Origin: Psettodes erumei
Taxonomy: Eukaryota > Chordata > Actinopteri > Pleuronectiformes > Psettodidae
DNA: 64,000 bases
Assembly (NCBI GenBank): GCA_016785225.1
Contig: JAFBJZ010000660.1
Location: forward strand, 4,711,001 to 4,775,000
Reading direction: 5' to 3'
Shown piece after piece: positions 38,301 through 52,500 of this stretch (position 1 is its first letter; each line of letters starts with the position of its first letter). The notes beneath the pieces are model-generated. The model searched no databases and had not been told where the DNA came from. It worked only from the letters and a program-made list of their open reading frames with translations. Made by a program: the position numbers and the translations under genes.

Positions 38301-41300
38301 CCTTAAGGCCAAGGTCCTTAGAGACATAAAGCTCTGTGCCTCTTATCAATGAATGGTTGTAGTTGAGTTTTCATGGGCAAACCCCCTGGCAGACACAGAA
38401 ACTGCATGCCCACAGTCCATCTTACATCTGAACAGTGTAATTAAAATACCAGTCTCTGTTAGGCTAAAAAGGTGGTGACATCTGACATTCTTTATGTCTA
38501 ATAATCACTAGTTGGTCTGTCATTTTTTCTGAAAGAGTCTAAATATTTCACTGTAAAGTAAAAATCAGACGGTGGATTGTTTATCCCCCAAGTCTACATC
38601 AAGGTGCATCTGACAACTCTGCAATAAAATATATTTCTCTTTTACATTGTCTTCTTTGAGTTGAAAATATGTAATGATCTTTGTCATTAAAGTGATGAAA
38701 ACATTTGAAATGAACAGCATGAAACTGCATTCCCAAACGTTAATACAAGACATATACTTCAGCAGTGGGTTTCTTAAAATTTATTTGTGACAAAATAGCA
38801 AACTCCTGTGAAACAGACAAAAAAAATATTTTTCTTGCTGTGATTTATATACTGTATGTCATTGGGAAACATTTTAACCACCTTTGTTTGACATCATTAT
38901 GAAATACTCCAGAGATAAATAATGTAAAACTGGAGAAAAGTGTTGAGTTACTTCCTGTTCCCAGAACATCCAGATTTTGTCTCAATATGCTGACAGGAAG
39001 AGCGAGCTTTGAACTTGGAACCTGACATAACCTTTGTCTCTCTGCTTGGTCCCACTCACTGATCCTCTTGGCCTTGACCTTCTTGTCCCGATTTCGATTC
39101 AGTGTCGGTAAAGAATAAATCATAATCTTTTTATCCCATTCCCTGAAGTGAGCTTAGACCCATCAGATTTGAAATAAGAAGTTCATCCACCCGCATTATC
39201 GTCTGTCCCCAAACGCATGACTAACGCATTACTTCAGCAATGTACTACTTTCAGCACATCGTCACCGCGAATCCCTGTTGTTTTGCTCTATCGCTTGAGT
39301 TTACTGCAAATCTTTTTCTATGCCCGTGAAACTAATTGCCCAGTGGGTGAGGACCCTGGTGCACAGTGGTCCTCCCTGTTGAAGCTTTGTTTGTTCAGTA
39401 CACATTTCCGATGATGGTACACATGTTTCTGATTAGACAGAGAGAACAAAGACACAACAAACAATGGTGCTGTTCAAATGTTCTCTATAGCTGTATCCCA
39501 TGTGGGCAAAATAGCATCAAACCTATCTAGCACCACAGGGTTGCAGTGCAAGAAATGTGAAGAATCCGACTGTGACTGCCAGCACTCAATGCATGGAAAA
39601 TCACAGCTCACTGCCAAATAAATCAGAGAAAATGGAGCGCTATTGCATTCGACATTTGGAAACTCCAAACACGGGTGGAGGGATTTTGTCAGAATTAATT
39701 TACCTTGAGTCTTGATTCTTGTGTGGTTGAAGTGCAACTATTTAAATTTATTATAAGAATAAAGATATCACAGACATTGTAATGACAGAGAGGGGCCAAG
39801 AAAGAAGTGGGATAAGAGGTGGCAGGGTCAGGAGAATAATTCACTTCACTGTTTTTACAGACAAAGAATAGCGGGCAGCACAGCACAGAAGGTTGACATA
39901 GATCACTTTGACTAGATTGCACATACACAAACACACATTCACACAGACAGATCTGGGGAAGTCTTGGGGTCTATTTTGAATCCTGAGCACAAAACGATTT
40001 TGAACATAAAACTTTACAAAGCTGAGTTCTCTCTTGCCTGTGAGGTACCAGTACAAGGGAGAGTCATAACTCAGATGAAACTGTGGGAGCTGAAGCAAAA
40101 ACTCCTTAGAGTGAAGGTTTTCCTGCCGTAGGAAGTTTACATTTTCTCGATGTCCATTCATCTTCTCTCCCATATAACCTCCCTATTCTACTCCCTGTCT
40201 TCAAGACTGCATAGATGAGGGGCAACTATCCAGAGCACATCTATCATCAGTTTGGCAACTGCATATGTACTTTTTAACAATATGTGAACCAACGCTGGAA
40301 AACAGGCCCCATGAAAGATGAAGTTCAAGTATGTAAAATCTCCAAATCTAGCCATTTCTGGTGTTCTCTGTGTTTATGTCAGCTCGTGTTTCAGGCCATG
40401 CTCTGTGTCAGGGCACCGCTGCCACTGTATATCACCAAAACAGTCCTGATCGTATTGTTGTGGTCTATAGCTATCAGTGGCTGGAGTCCTCCAAGCCACA
40501 TGTAAGAAATGGCTATATTTATCACAGGAGAGCAATGCATACCCCAAGTTACACACTCACACACTGAAACACAAACACGCGCACACACACATGTAAACAT
40601 GCATGTGCACATACAGAAAACTGAGCCCACATTGCGGTTCTGGCGGTCTCATGTGACGCGTCACTGTAGCACACAGGCCTTGTCTTGATTCTTTCTGGAG
40701 TGGCTTGCCCCAGCTGTGTTTGAGGTCTGCTAAGTACACAGTTCTGTGTGAACTCCCAGCAAATGTGTCGACACAACCTGACCTGGAAGAGGAAGGCACA
40801 TGTGAAAATGTGCTCCGTCCTGATCGGAACCAGTTTGCACACAGGTGTTTTTCCTGTGCACTCTAGGAATCACATTTTATAGGGAGAGAAAGATTAAAAC
40901 TCATTTCCTTGAGCTCACCGGGTTCGGACTGTTCACCTCCGAAACTCATTTTTGTCAAGATGTTTATGAGCACAGTAGTGTGCAATTGCTGTGTGGTCAT
41001 GTGCACACAAACGTACATGAACACACACCTGCTGCTGAGTGAAATCACAAGCAGATGCATTAGACGTCTACTGCAACATGGCAGTGGTCGGATGCACCCG
41101 GATGAGAACCCAGCCCACCCCTGTAATTACTATCAGACACACACAGACATGTACTGACTGGGGCAGGGGAGCACATGGGAGATATTAGCACTGGCAATAT
41201 GGCCACACACGTGTAGAGTATAACATGGCTTGCACATATATTAATATAGACATGATGATGCAATACTCATGTTGATTTATTAACCGATCTTTGGCTTAAG

Positions 41301-43979
41301 AAAATATCCTGGTTCTCGTCTCCTCCCAGTTAGACCCTGAGGTGTTCCCCCAACCCAAAATAAAACACCAAGTGTTCCACTTTACTGCGCAATAGTGCAG
41401 ACTTAGTAATGCAATGATCTCAGTGTTTGCGATTGCGTACATGTCTGCTGTGATATACAGTATCTCTCTTTCCCTCTCTTTCTTGGCAAATGCATGCACA
41501 TTCCCACAGTTCTGTCAAGTTTTAGTAGAGACAAGGCGATCTGATGCATGCAATACATAATGTAAAAAAAGAGATCCTTCAGTATTTGTTCAAGCCCAAG
41601 GTGACATCTTCAAACTGCTTTTTGGTCTAACCAACAGTTCAAACCCCAAAGGTTTTTAATTTACGTTCTTATAAAACAGAAAATAAGCAACAGATTGTCA
41701 TATTTGTTAAGCTCAAATATAAAATTTACTTGAAAATAGACTGAATGATTAATCAGTCATCAAAGTAATTGCTGATTATTAGTAATTGCCATGTTGCTGC
41801 TTTTCTCTTTATCAACAAAACTAACTGACTGTCTCTCTAAACGTTAGTTTTCCATCAAAATACATCATTTGAAAAAGCTGGTTTCTCCATGTGTGACTGC
41901 CTTACTTGAGAAAAAAAAAATCAAAGCCCAGAAACAGCGTTTTTAATTCACTAGAGAAATTAAATGTGATGGAAACAAAATGCCCTTTAGCAGTGGAATT
42001 TTTATGTGGTTTTTGCCACAAAAAACTAAACAAATCCAGTACAATGACTCTGAAAATAATCAAATTGTACAGCTAAATTTTGAGGGAGAGACTCCATAAA
42101 ATCCTCACATTTCACTTTGTAGTAGGGCACACGCCACAAAACACAAGAGAATTTCAGTTAAAAAAAAATAATCTTTAGAATGTTAAAAATGCAATAGTCC
42201 AAGGATAAGGTGCAAACCAAATTAAACAATATTCACAAGGTCAGAGTATAACCTTTAGATTGAAATCAAGTCTGAAAACAGTTTAATCCAATGTCGTGAC
42301 ACTACAAGTTGTGTTTTCAGTGAAATGTAATGAGTAACTTGTTCAGCAGAGGTCATCTAAAAATATACATACTTTATATCCCTGTCGAATACTGTGTATA
42401 TGTGAGGAAAATGCTTTGTAAAGTGATTTCATCTTTGAGGCATTCATTAGGTTCCAGGCGGTTGAAGAAGGCCATACAGAATAAAACATCCTTTGTAAGG
42501 AGGACAGTGTGCAAGGGGTAATAGATGTAATGCAACTTCACACTCTACCACCACACAGAGAAGATAAGAGTTGAAAGCATGCATCACTCAGCATGTTGTG
42601 CAACCGTAACTCTGCATAAAGACTCCGTGAAAAACAAGCCCACCACGCTTTGCTCATGTGAACTCGTTATTCTACTATCAGGAAACAAAGCAGCACAGAG
42701 CAGCGGTGTTAACGTCGCACCGCTGCACCCTCTGGGATTTACACTCTACACCCTCCTACACCCTATAAATCTACAAACCCTACACACACACAAAGTGGCA
42801 GGATTCATCGCACACGCTTGTGCTCACACACGAATGCATGCACACACATAAAGTCAAGATGGACAGCTTTGCCACCCACTAAATCCTGTGAGCGTGGTGT
42901 GGTCCGTCTACTAATTTGACCTAAATTATGATGTGCAGAAAACACAGCCACCTACATACACATTATCTCCTCCTCCTCTGTGATAAAAGTTGTCAAGTAT
43001 CGCTTAAATACACAAAAGATGGAGGGTGCAGACAGACAAGAGGTTTACATTCCTCTCCGTAGCTCAACCTTACAGTCACAACACTATGTGAATGTATCAG
43101 TTTATTTGCCACCATAGATGATCCCTCAGCAGCTTGATAGTTTATCTGACTTTTTTCTGACTCCTATCTGTGGGCCTTCATATCAGTTCTCCAGACAAAA
43201 ACCAGCAAAGAAAACATTGTGTCTGTTGGCTACTTGATCATAGCTCAGCATACTGCAGGCCTCCTAGTAATTAAACTACAAGGCCTCTTTCTTAGGGCGA
43301 CACACATATCTTTTAGTTCAGTTCTTTCTAAATTCAAATCCTCTCCTGAGACACTGGATGGGGTTGGGCTGATGGTGACCCACAGTTACTAGTTAAGCAA
43401 ATAAAATAGACCAGTGTCTCCATCTTTCTTCACTTTCCAAGCCAAGGGTAACAGCAATATCTTTCCCTATATAGATTTGTCTGTTTACACATGTAACACT
43501 GTTTGGAAAGATTGTCGGCCTTTGCTCTAGCACAGCAGTGCAGGGCAGTGAGGATATTTTAATTAAGTCCTTCATTTATTATTGCAAGACACTGGAAATA
43601 AACTTCCTCTGAGATGAATGTATTTGGCACTGTTTGCGTTTTGACAACAATAAGGCACCAACTTTCCAAAAGATCATCTTGAAAAATTATGTTGAACATG
43701 GACTGATGCCTTGCAGAGGAATATAAGTTCTACTATGTGGAGTGGCTTATTTGATGATCAATATCGGAGATTTGGCTGAAGTGCAACCTAATTGCAACAC
43801 AAACTCTCCAGAACTTTTACACTCCGTCTTCGACACATACTGCACATGCATACATACTGTTTTCCCAGGATGATTATGCAAAACACAAAGGCAATGCACT
43901 GGTCCAAATCTTATCCAGCATATTTCTAGTGGATTGGGAGTGGTCCAGCAGTGAGTTCCTCCAGTGTATTCTCCATTAA
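38301..43979. other. Intergenic, no gene recognised
   Basis: AT-rich sequence with short CA runs near 40570 and 42780. No exon or RNA gene is supported on either strand. Confidence 0.5.
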
Positions 43980-44160
43980 AAATAACCGGTTCCGTGGCGC
44001 CACCTTGAGTGCGAGAACTCCTGCAGCTGTGAGCAGCAGAGGGCGCTGTCCGCCAATCAGAGAACAGAGAGCGCAGCGCCTCCTCCGTCACCGGAAGCCA
44101 TCCGGCAGGCAACATGACTTGAAACCACCTCGGTGATGTTGTGTAACTACACGTTTGTAA
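43980..44160 (+). promoter_or_regulatory. ercc6: ercc6 promoter region
   Basis: A GC/CpG-richer block stands out from AT-rich flanks. It holds a CTCF-core-like GCAGCAGAGGGCGC (44033-44046, 13 of 14 consensus positions), an NF-Y box GCCAATCAG (44052-44060) and an ETS/GABP-type CCGGAAG (44091-44097). There is no TATA box, as is usual for a housekeeping repair gene. An open frame of 174 codons crosses it on the minus strand but shows no known domain. Confidence 0.55.
44060..44156 (+). other. ercc6: Candidate non-coding first exon of ercc6
   Basis: A consensus donor GTAAGT at 44157-44162 follows the promoter motifs. An acceptor at 44591-44594 then leads into the exon with the start codon. A non-coding exon 1 is also the arrangement in mammals. 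The 5' limit is a guess. Confidence 0.45.
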
Positions 44161-44637
44161 GTCTGCCACGGTCGCTTCGACGCTCGCGCTGATGTATTCA
44201 CCTTCTTTCAAGGCAGGACCGATAGCATTGTCTGACGTTGTAATTCCCGTCTGTCGTTTAACTGAAGCCACCGGTTGTCAATGATGCGCAGCCGATGACG
44301 TTCGGCTGTCTGTTAGCTTAGCGGGCTAGCCTCGCCACGTAAACAATGGAGCCCCGTGATATAGTTCTAATGTTTCTGTGTGAACTTTGAATTAGTTGTA
44401 TAAATGTCTTTATAAATCGCTTCCCGAAGCACATTTTTGGGCGAGAATAGATGCCATAAATGTCTATTTGGTAATTATTTCCGATCAGTCACCCTTGGCT
44501 ATTTGTTATACCACCGATGTTAACGTTAACTAAGCACCTGCGCGGCGTTGAGGAGAGGTTGGTCTGCCAGACCTGACACCTTGTCTCGTCTCAGTTGGAT
44601 GAACCGATGACTTGAATGAGCTTGCAGCCGCACCATC

Positions 44638-44833
44638 ATGCCCGTAGAAGGTTCAGAGGACCCGGTGCCCTCCTCTATCTCCAGCCCTGCCAGTGCTGCG
44701 CTCACCCCGGGTGGGACGGAGGATGATGGAGCTACGGGCGGCTCGGCAGTCTGCTCTCTCCCTGGAAACAGCCGGGGATCTGAGGCTGCTGCAGCCTATC
44801 CTCCCAACACGGGGCCTGGGGAGAGCAACACTG
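44638..44833 (+). CDS. ercc6: ercc6 coding exon 1
   Basis: Residues 1-65 plus one base, a Ser/Pro/Gly-rich poorly conserved N-terminus. The ATG lies in CATCATGC. Donor GTGAGC, phase 1. Confidence 0.8.
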
Positions 44834-47800
44834 GTGAGCTCTTCAGCACTTTGCACGGATGAAACAAAAGAGAGAGAATCACAACAGACATGCTCATGAT
44901 TACCATGGCAAACACAAAGTCACTTACCGTGTTGTCCTTTGCGGTGCATGCAGCTGGCAAGAGGTCCGGGGCCTTGCTGCAGATTGACCGACAGCGTATC
45001 CAAGCAGCCTCTGCCAGTTCCGGAGCTGATGAACTCCAGGGCCTTGGTGTGGCCGTCTACGATCAGGACGTCCTTGAGCAAGGTGTCCTGCTGCAAGTGG
45101 ATGAAGCAATCCAGGAGGCCAATCAGGCTGCTGCTAAAGCTGAGGCAGAGAAGGAGTACCAGTCTGTACTTGATGATGTCAGGTGAAGAAATAAGTTCAG
45201 TGTCTTAACTTCAACTGGAATGCATTTTTCTATAAACTGTAAAGGAAAGATCACATTGATTGCAGCAAGTAGAATGATCATTCAGTTTTAAATACATAAA
45301 GGGTTTCTCTTTGCTGTCAGAATTATCACTGACAGTAAGCTGAAGGAAATAGAACCAAAAATGCATTTATAACGAGAGCAGTGTGTTTCCTCCCTTTCTT
45401 CACAGAAATTTGTTTTTGATTTCAAAATAGCAATGGCCCATTATGAGGCTGATAAATCGAACTTTTAACGGTGTGTGTTTCAGGTCCGTCACAACATCTC
45501 TGAAACAAATCAACAAGATTATCGAGCAGCTGTCTCCCTACGCTGCTTCCAGCAAAGATATCAGCCGTAAGATTGAATCTGTCAAGAGACAGAGGGAAAA
45601 TAAGGTAAAATTCAATGTATGACAAACGCTTGAAGTAATATTATGAAATATACATTATCGTGCTATATACCCATAATACTGATAGTGACTGAGATGATGA
45701 TTATGAGGACTTCTCTTTATTCAGGAGAAACAGCTGAAGAAAGTGAGAGCCAAACAGAAGCGACTTCAGGCCATTCTGGGAGGAGAGGACGCACAGAGAG
45801 TTGAAGCTGAGCTTTTGGCAGAGGACGATGGAGAGGAAGGTGAGGGGGTAGTTATCTTTGACCCGTGAGTTCCCACAGTGGATTGACTAAAAAACATCAC
45901 CCTAACCACCCAGTCAGTACCACTAGAAATAATCAGAACTGTGTCACATGAGGCAAATAAAATGCTGGTGCCCTACTTTCTATAGATAATGTGACGCCAG
46001 GGTCATGTTCAGCGCTGCCCAACATTCAGCAAAACAAAGCACAGATGGGAACAATGCAGAGCATTAAAATCGGCCCCAGTTATAGTTGCCAAGAATGCTT
46101 CTCTGTGGCATTCCTCTTTTATGGAATTGACAGAGAAGATTGTAAGTAAAGACTGAAAGACATATTGGGCGGTAAAAATTACACGCATTCATTTGCTGCT
46201 GTAATAGCAATTTATACCAACCATTTGACAGCACACATAACCAGGTGAGATGTCGGTCATGCTACGTAAAAGTTGCATCCTGAAAAAAAGCAGCGTTGCA
46301 ACTAATTCCTGCCACATTTGACTCCGTCTCGGTTGAGAAATCTTGCATGCATGCACGCATGTTTGTCTTCATGTGTATGCACGAGATGCAAACAAAAAAG
46401 AAACCCGTTAGTCAAAACATTGCTTTGTCATAGCACAATTGGTATTTGAAAAAAAAACCTCTCCAGGATAACTTTGCAGAACTGATGTTTGACAGTTCTG
46501 TACCTAAGCCTGCATTCGTGTGTTTTGTACCAGAAGCGGGACCGTCCACGCTGGGCAGCATGCTCATGCCAGCTCAGGAGACCGAATGGGAGGAGCTTAT
46601 CCGGAAAGGTCACATGACACCTTTCGGAACCCGAATCCCTCAGAAGGAGGTAAAGAAGGAGCCTCGGAAACTGATGCTCGCTGAGGACTCAGCCTTTGAC
46701 CAGTACTTGGCGGACCAGGCCAAATTGGCCACTGAGAGGAAGAGAGTCCCTTTTTTAAAAAAGAAGAAGCACTCTGGACTCAGCCCTGATGAAGAGGCCA
46801 GGGTAAAGATCAAGAAAACTGTCTCCTCTTCCAAGGATAAAAAACTAAAGAAGCGCATGCGAAAACTCCAGATAACTGCTCTGAAGGCCCATCCCAAGGC
46901 TCGGCCTAAGACTGAGCCTCAAGCTCCTAAACCACGGAGGAAGCCTCGCACTGAGGGAGAGGAGACGGACAGTGAGGGGTCAGAGTACCTTCCCTCTGAT
47001 GAAGGAATAGATCCTGACCAAGAGGAAAGGGAAGCCACGGAGGAGGGCTTTGGGGAGAGTGAAGATGACGAGTATGAGTTGAAACCATACAAGAGGAAAA
47101 CTGAAGGGAGAGGGAGGAAGAAAGCAAAGAAAAATGAGGCCAGCGAGGACGAATACTGTCCTGAGAGTTCAGATGAAGAGGAGGAGGAGAAGGGTAAAGA
47201 GAAAAGATGCAAAGATGATGGAGATGTGGAGTACTACAGACAGCGAATAAGGTATAATTATTTTTTCCTCTGGTTCAAACGTGGGTAATTAGTTAATGTA
47301 AGTGGGCAATCTAAAATAAATTATGCAATTTTAATTATTTAGCAATTTATTTGTAGTTTAATAAAGAGCAGATTTGTACTTGGGAGTTATGATTGGATGC
47401 AGAGATGCAAAAAAGTTTTCATCTGTAAGTCTCCCTCTAAAAACGAGCGCGCGCATCCCCGCCTGCTGGTGGCACGCCTAACAAACGCCAGATTGAGCCG
47501 CGAACTTTGTGGCGCCTTTTTAATGGCAGTGTTGCAAATGTGCTATTGTTATTCCCTTTAGTTAAGGAGAAAGGCAGTTGTTTTCTGCTGGCTCCATGGT
47601 GCAGAAGGACAGTTAATCCCAGATGAGATTGGCAGCTGTTTCTTGACTAAGCAAATTCACTCCCTGCTCTTCTTCTCTCGCTCTGCTCTCACGCTGGCCT
47701 AATTATCCTCCTGCACATGGTTTTATACACTCACTCACTCTAATGCTCAAATTAATGGAAGAGCAGCCCTAATGAGATTTCATATTTATAGCTGCCAAAT

Positions 47801-49457
47801 AAATTGTGTTGGCATGTGTCCTTTTTCTACACTACAGTGATTGAATGTCAATTCAACAGCACAGACACGGCATGGATGGCGAGGCAAGCTTATATGAGGA
47901 ATGATATTATTAGAGCGGGTGGTATTTGTAGTTGGGTTGGGGGGGGGGGGGGGTTGGAGTGGGGGCAGAAAAGTGTAATTAACTGAACCAATGCTAAGTC
48001 TTGACTTAATTAGAGAGTGTGGTCTCCCAGGCCCAGCTAAAGGACCAGTTTTCGTGGCAGGGTGACAGGACCAGGCCCAAATGAAGATGGATTCTTATCC
48101 TCTGCACCTCACACCTTTCTGGGGAACTCGCACTACTAATTGTCTGTATCAATCTTCATTTGCAGCGCGATGGCTGCGCCTCCAACTGCCCTCTCTCCTG
48201 CGCTATTAAAACTGTTCTCCTTTACATTTCCCCCTTAGCCGTAGATGTTCCGCCGCTCAGGGGAAAAGCCCGCTACCTAAAACATTTGCTGCTCGTTCAC
48301 CTGTGTAGGCAACTCTTGCTGTAAATCGCTGAGCGCAGTGGGTGCAGATGAAACATCCATCCGTCCATCCGTCCAGCAAGTCGCCTGTGTTAACTAATAT
48401 GGGCTGAACGCGCAAGATCTTCGCAGTAAATGTGGGAAACGCCCGCAACCATACAGATGTGCCCTAACTGCAATGCACAATCCCCGTCTTCCCAGGAGGT
48501 GGAAAAGACAACGTCTTCGAGAAAGGGAGGAGAGGAGAGAGAGAGGCGAGGAGCTGAGTGACGACAGCGATGCCGAGTTTGACGAAGGCTTCAAAGTGCC
48601 CGGCTTCCTCTGGAAAAAACTTTACAAGTGAGTTTTGTGTGAGGAATGTTGGGAGTTGTCTCAGATTATCCATACGGTCAGATAGAAATGTCGCGGAATA
48701 ACTGCTGGCAGCTGAGGAAGTTGTAACTCAGTGCTATCAAGATAATCTGTGTGCTCTGTTTACCTTTTTCTCTCGTACTCTGCATCACACACCCTTTGCT
48801 CTTACAGACCTTTATGCTGAACTGACACTGATTAACTAAACGTCATTTGATCAGGGCAACATAAATCTTATTTGTTTGCAGGTACAATAGGTCACTATTA
48901 GTCGCGGCTAAAAGCAATTTTGTCGGCTTAGTTGTAAATGCAGGTTTGCCTTGCCGGAGATCCCCAATGCTAATTCCAATTTACAATACAACCTATATTG
49001 ATATTAGCACCATTTTTTTCACAATTTGTCACAAGTTGTGTGTTTGTTCTGCTTGGGGTTTAGTAATAATAATTATAAATAAAAACAATAATGCATAATC
49101 ACATGTAAACCACTGCTGCATCTGGCAGGGATTAGGCAGATTTGCGCTGACGCTTGAGAAGTGTCAGAGCAGATTTTGGTTGACATATGGTCTGACTACC
49201 GGGTCACCATGGCATGTGTGCGCATTTCAGTGCCCGTTAGTTGCCGGAAGGCGGATGTGCTTGAAGCTTGTACGTACGTGTGTATCCCATTGTCAGGTAC
49301 CAGCAGACAGGTGTGCGGTGGATGTGGGAGCTCCACTGTCAGCAGGCGGGCGGCATCCTGGGAGATGAGATGGGATTGGGTAAAACCATCCAGGTCATTA
49401 GCTTTCTTGCTGGACTGAGCTACAGCAAACTGAGGACCAGAGGATCCAACTACAGGT

Positions 49458-49506
<49 letters not shown>

Positions 49507-52500
49507 AACTGTGGCCAGAGACTGTGTGTCTGTATGGTATGAATATTTGATTAGGGGGATTTCTGCTTGAGAGTCTTCATCTGAATTATTAAACATGTTT
49601 CAATTATCGGACTCTTCTCTTTCTTACTGCAGACATCAGAGAAAACACCGACACTGTGTGTGTGTGTGTGTGTGAGAGAGAGAGTGTGTTAGAGTTGGTA
49701 TTTTCATGACTTAAAGGGAATTTTGGACTTGTGAAGTGGGAGGGGAGCAGGTGTGGAACAACAAATCAGCCATGGAAATCATGAGGCAGTAATTTGGTTT
49801 TACTGCACAAACGACACTCATGCACTTAGGAGGTGGAGCTTCCCTGATGGTCAATACTCTGTCTGCTATAGACGCCCACAAATTGATTGCTTGCAAACTC
49901 AATTATGGCCCAGTATCAATAGCTTCCACCAGGCAGAGGTTCATACTGGCCCATTAGTGTCTCTTTATGTGTGTCAGAGTGTGTGTATTTGTTTGTTTAC
50001 TTGACAGAGCTCTTGTAAATCTTCACAGAGGAGCTCAGGTGGTCGTGCATCTCTTTTGATTCATTTTTGAGGCACGGAGAAGGAGTGTAGGCGGACACTT
50101 TTTGTGTGCCTGAATGCATCGCACATTGTACATGCAGGTTCAGCACAATTTCGTACTGGGGTAAAAGTTTTCTACAATTTTGCATGGAAATAATTGCAAT
50201 TTGCTAACGATATTTGCTGAGGTCACTAAAAAGTTATATGAACCCTGTTTACCCACCTTCATCACAGGTTTGGGATTGAACAGGTGTGCTGTGTGTGTTT
50301 GGTTTCAGGTATGTGGGTCTGGGTCCTACGGTCATCGTGTGCCCAGCCACAGTCATGCACCAGTGGGTCAAGGAGTTTCACACCTGGTGGCCCGCTTTCA
50401 GAGTGGCTGTCCTCCATGAAACTGGCTCCTTCACCAGCAGCAAGGTAGATGTGCAATCTGTGTGTGCTGGATCTTCATAATTTAGCTGCAAATTGTTTGT
50501 AAAAAGTCTTTTTCTTTCCTCTGGGGGGCACTAGAGGCCTGTTTATGCAGCATTGCCTCTTAACCTTCTCCCCTCTTCCCCTCTGTGCTCAAACTATATT
50601 TGACAGAGATGCCCTGCAGTACTGTGAATACTTTGAAACTGCGCTGAAACCTGCACTGACAAAAACCTTCACTGATGAGGTTTGCGTCTCATGTGTTTTT
50701 TTTTTTTCTTGTTGCAGGAAAGGCTCATTCCAGAGATAGTAGCATGCAATGGCATCCTGATAACGTCGTATTCGGCTGTGAGGAACATGCAAGACGCCTT
50801 TCAGCGGTACGATTGGCACTACATTATACTGGATGAGGGCCATAAGATCAGGAATCCAAATGCTGGAGTTACCACTGCCTGCAAGCAGGTATTGTTCACG
50901 CACATTCACGAACGCTCAATTTGTCCTCATACTGAAACACAAATGTGCCGGAGCATCTCATCCTATTTTAGGACTGTATAAGTAACACCGTCTCCTCCCT
51001 CTCTCCAGTTCCGCACCCCCCACAGGTTCATCCTGTCGGGCTCTCCCATGCAGAACAATTTGAAGGAGCTGTGGTCTCTGTTTGACTTTGTCTTCCCCGG
51101 CAAACTGGGGACATTACCTGTGTTCATGGAGCAGTTCTCTGTGCCCATCACCATGGGGGGATACAGCAATGCCTCTCCTGTGCAGGTCCTGGAACACACA
51201 CACACACACACACACATGCACATTTAGGACTCCTTAACACTGCCCCACACTTTTGAACTATGAAGGGAAGGGCTACAATAATGAATATCACCCCATTTGA
51301 GGCTTGGAACATATTTGGGGAATTTAAAAGCAAAGGAGAATCTAGGAATGAACCATAAGATTGTCGCTGTGCTTCATCTTGTACAATTGTACTTAATATG
51401 ACCATTTTCATTTCAAGTTAAAAGAATATAAATCGTTAAAGCGACAAAAATCACTTTAAAAATGATTTGGAGAAAGCGGATTGATAGCAGGAAGCAGTCA
51501 CCAATTAATACGGCAACCCATAAATAAACTGTAGCGTGGGGAGGGAACGGTGCAGGGCCAGAGTGTCACTCGACAACACTAGTCGTGCATTCGCGCGTAC
51601 ACACAATTTTGGAGAGCTCGCTGGAAGCGGGTCAGAAGGAGCAGCAGAGGAACAGCAGAGCCATTAAGTGCAGTGCAGGCTAATGTAGGTCCATGCAATG
51701 GAACTTCGGTACATCCCCAGTGTGCGAGGGAGAGGGAGAGGCTAAAGTGGAGAGCCAGTGAGCTAAATTGTAGCCCTTTGTCATTAGTGTTCAATCGTTA
51801 ATAACCCACTGACTATATGGATTTAATTATTTAAGCCAGCTATTGATGCTTCTTCCGCTGTCGATAATAAAAACCTTTACTAATTATTAATGTTATTAAA
51901 TGGTCAGAGAGGGCTAAGCTGCGCTGCCTTATCCTCCCCTCAAAATTGTCGGAGCAGCGAGCAGGCCCTCGGCCGACGTCCGCATGTACGTACGAGCAGA
52001 TGCATGTGATGGTGTGTGTGTTTATGGTGGGGCCGGGTGACCATGTGGATGTGGGATCAATTACCGAAGCTTGCACCCCCCCCTTCCCCATGTGAATCCA
52101 CTCAGCAGCTTCTGCGGGGATACCTGGATCATCTGCTGCCCTCCTCTTCTTCTTCCCACTCTTAACCTCCATTGAGCCCTAAATCCTAGCATGTTATTGC
52201 CCCCTTCAGCTTAGCCAAGGGGTCTTTGATCCCTCTGTGGACACCCACTGAGTTAATGTTTAAAAGGCTAACTGGCCCTTTAGCACTGACTCCGGGTAAG
52301 GTGTAGCAGGCCGTTCGCAGCAGAACTCCTTGCATGGGGTGGGCCTTGGTGTTTCTAAAGCTCCCCCCTCTGTTTCAAATGGAGCTTGCCAGTAGTACTG
52401 ATGAAAGAGGAGGCCTCTGTCCCTCGGGACCAGCAGCACTTTGATCAATGTTTAATGACTCGCACTGCTGAGAGGGACAGCAACGTGAGGGAGGTGTTGA

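Noticed and set aside
46919..47212. Ser-rich antisense open frames over ercc6 exon 5
   Set aside because: They are the complement of the Lys/Glu-rich linker, and the sense strand is clearly the CSB coding sequence.
49268..49570. Frame across ercc6 exon 7 extending into the CA repeat as an alternative exon end
   Set aside because: The donor at 49456 joins in phase to exon 8, and the extension is repeat-derived.
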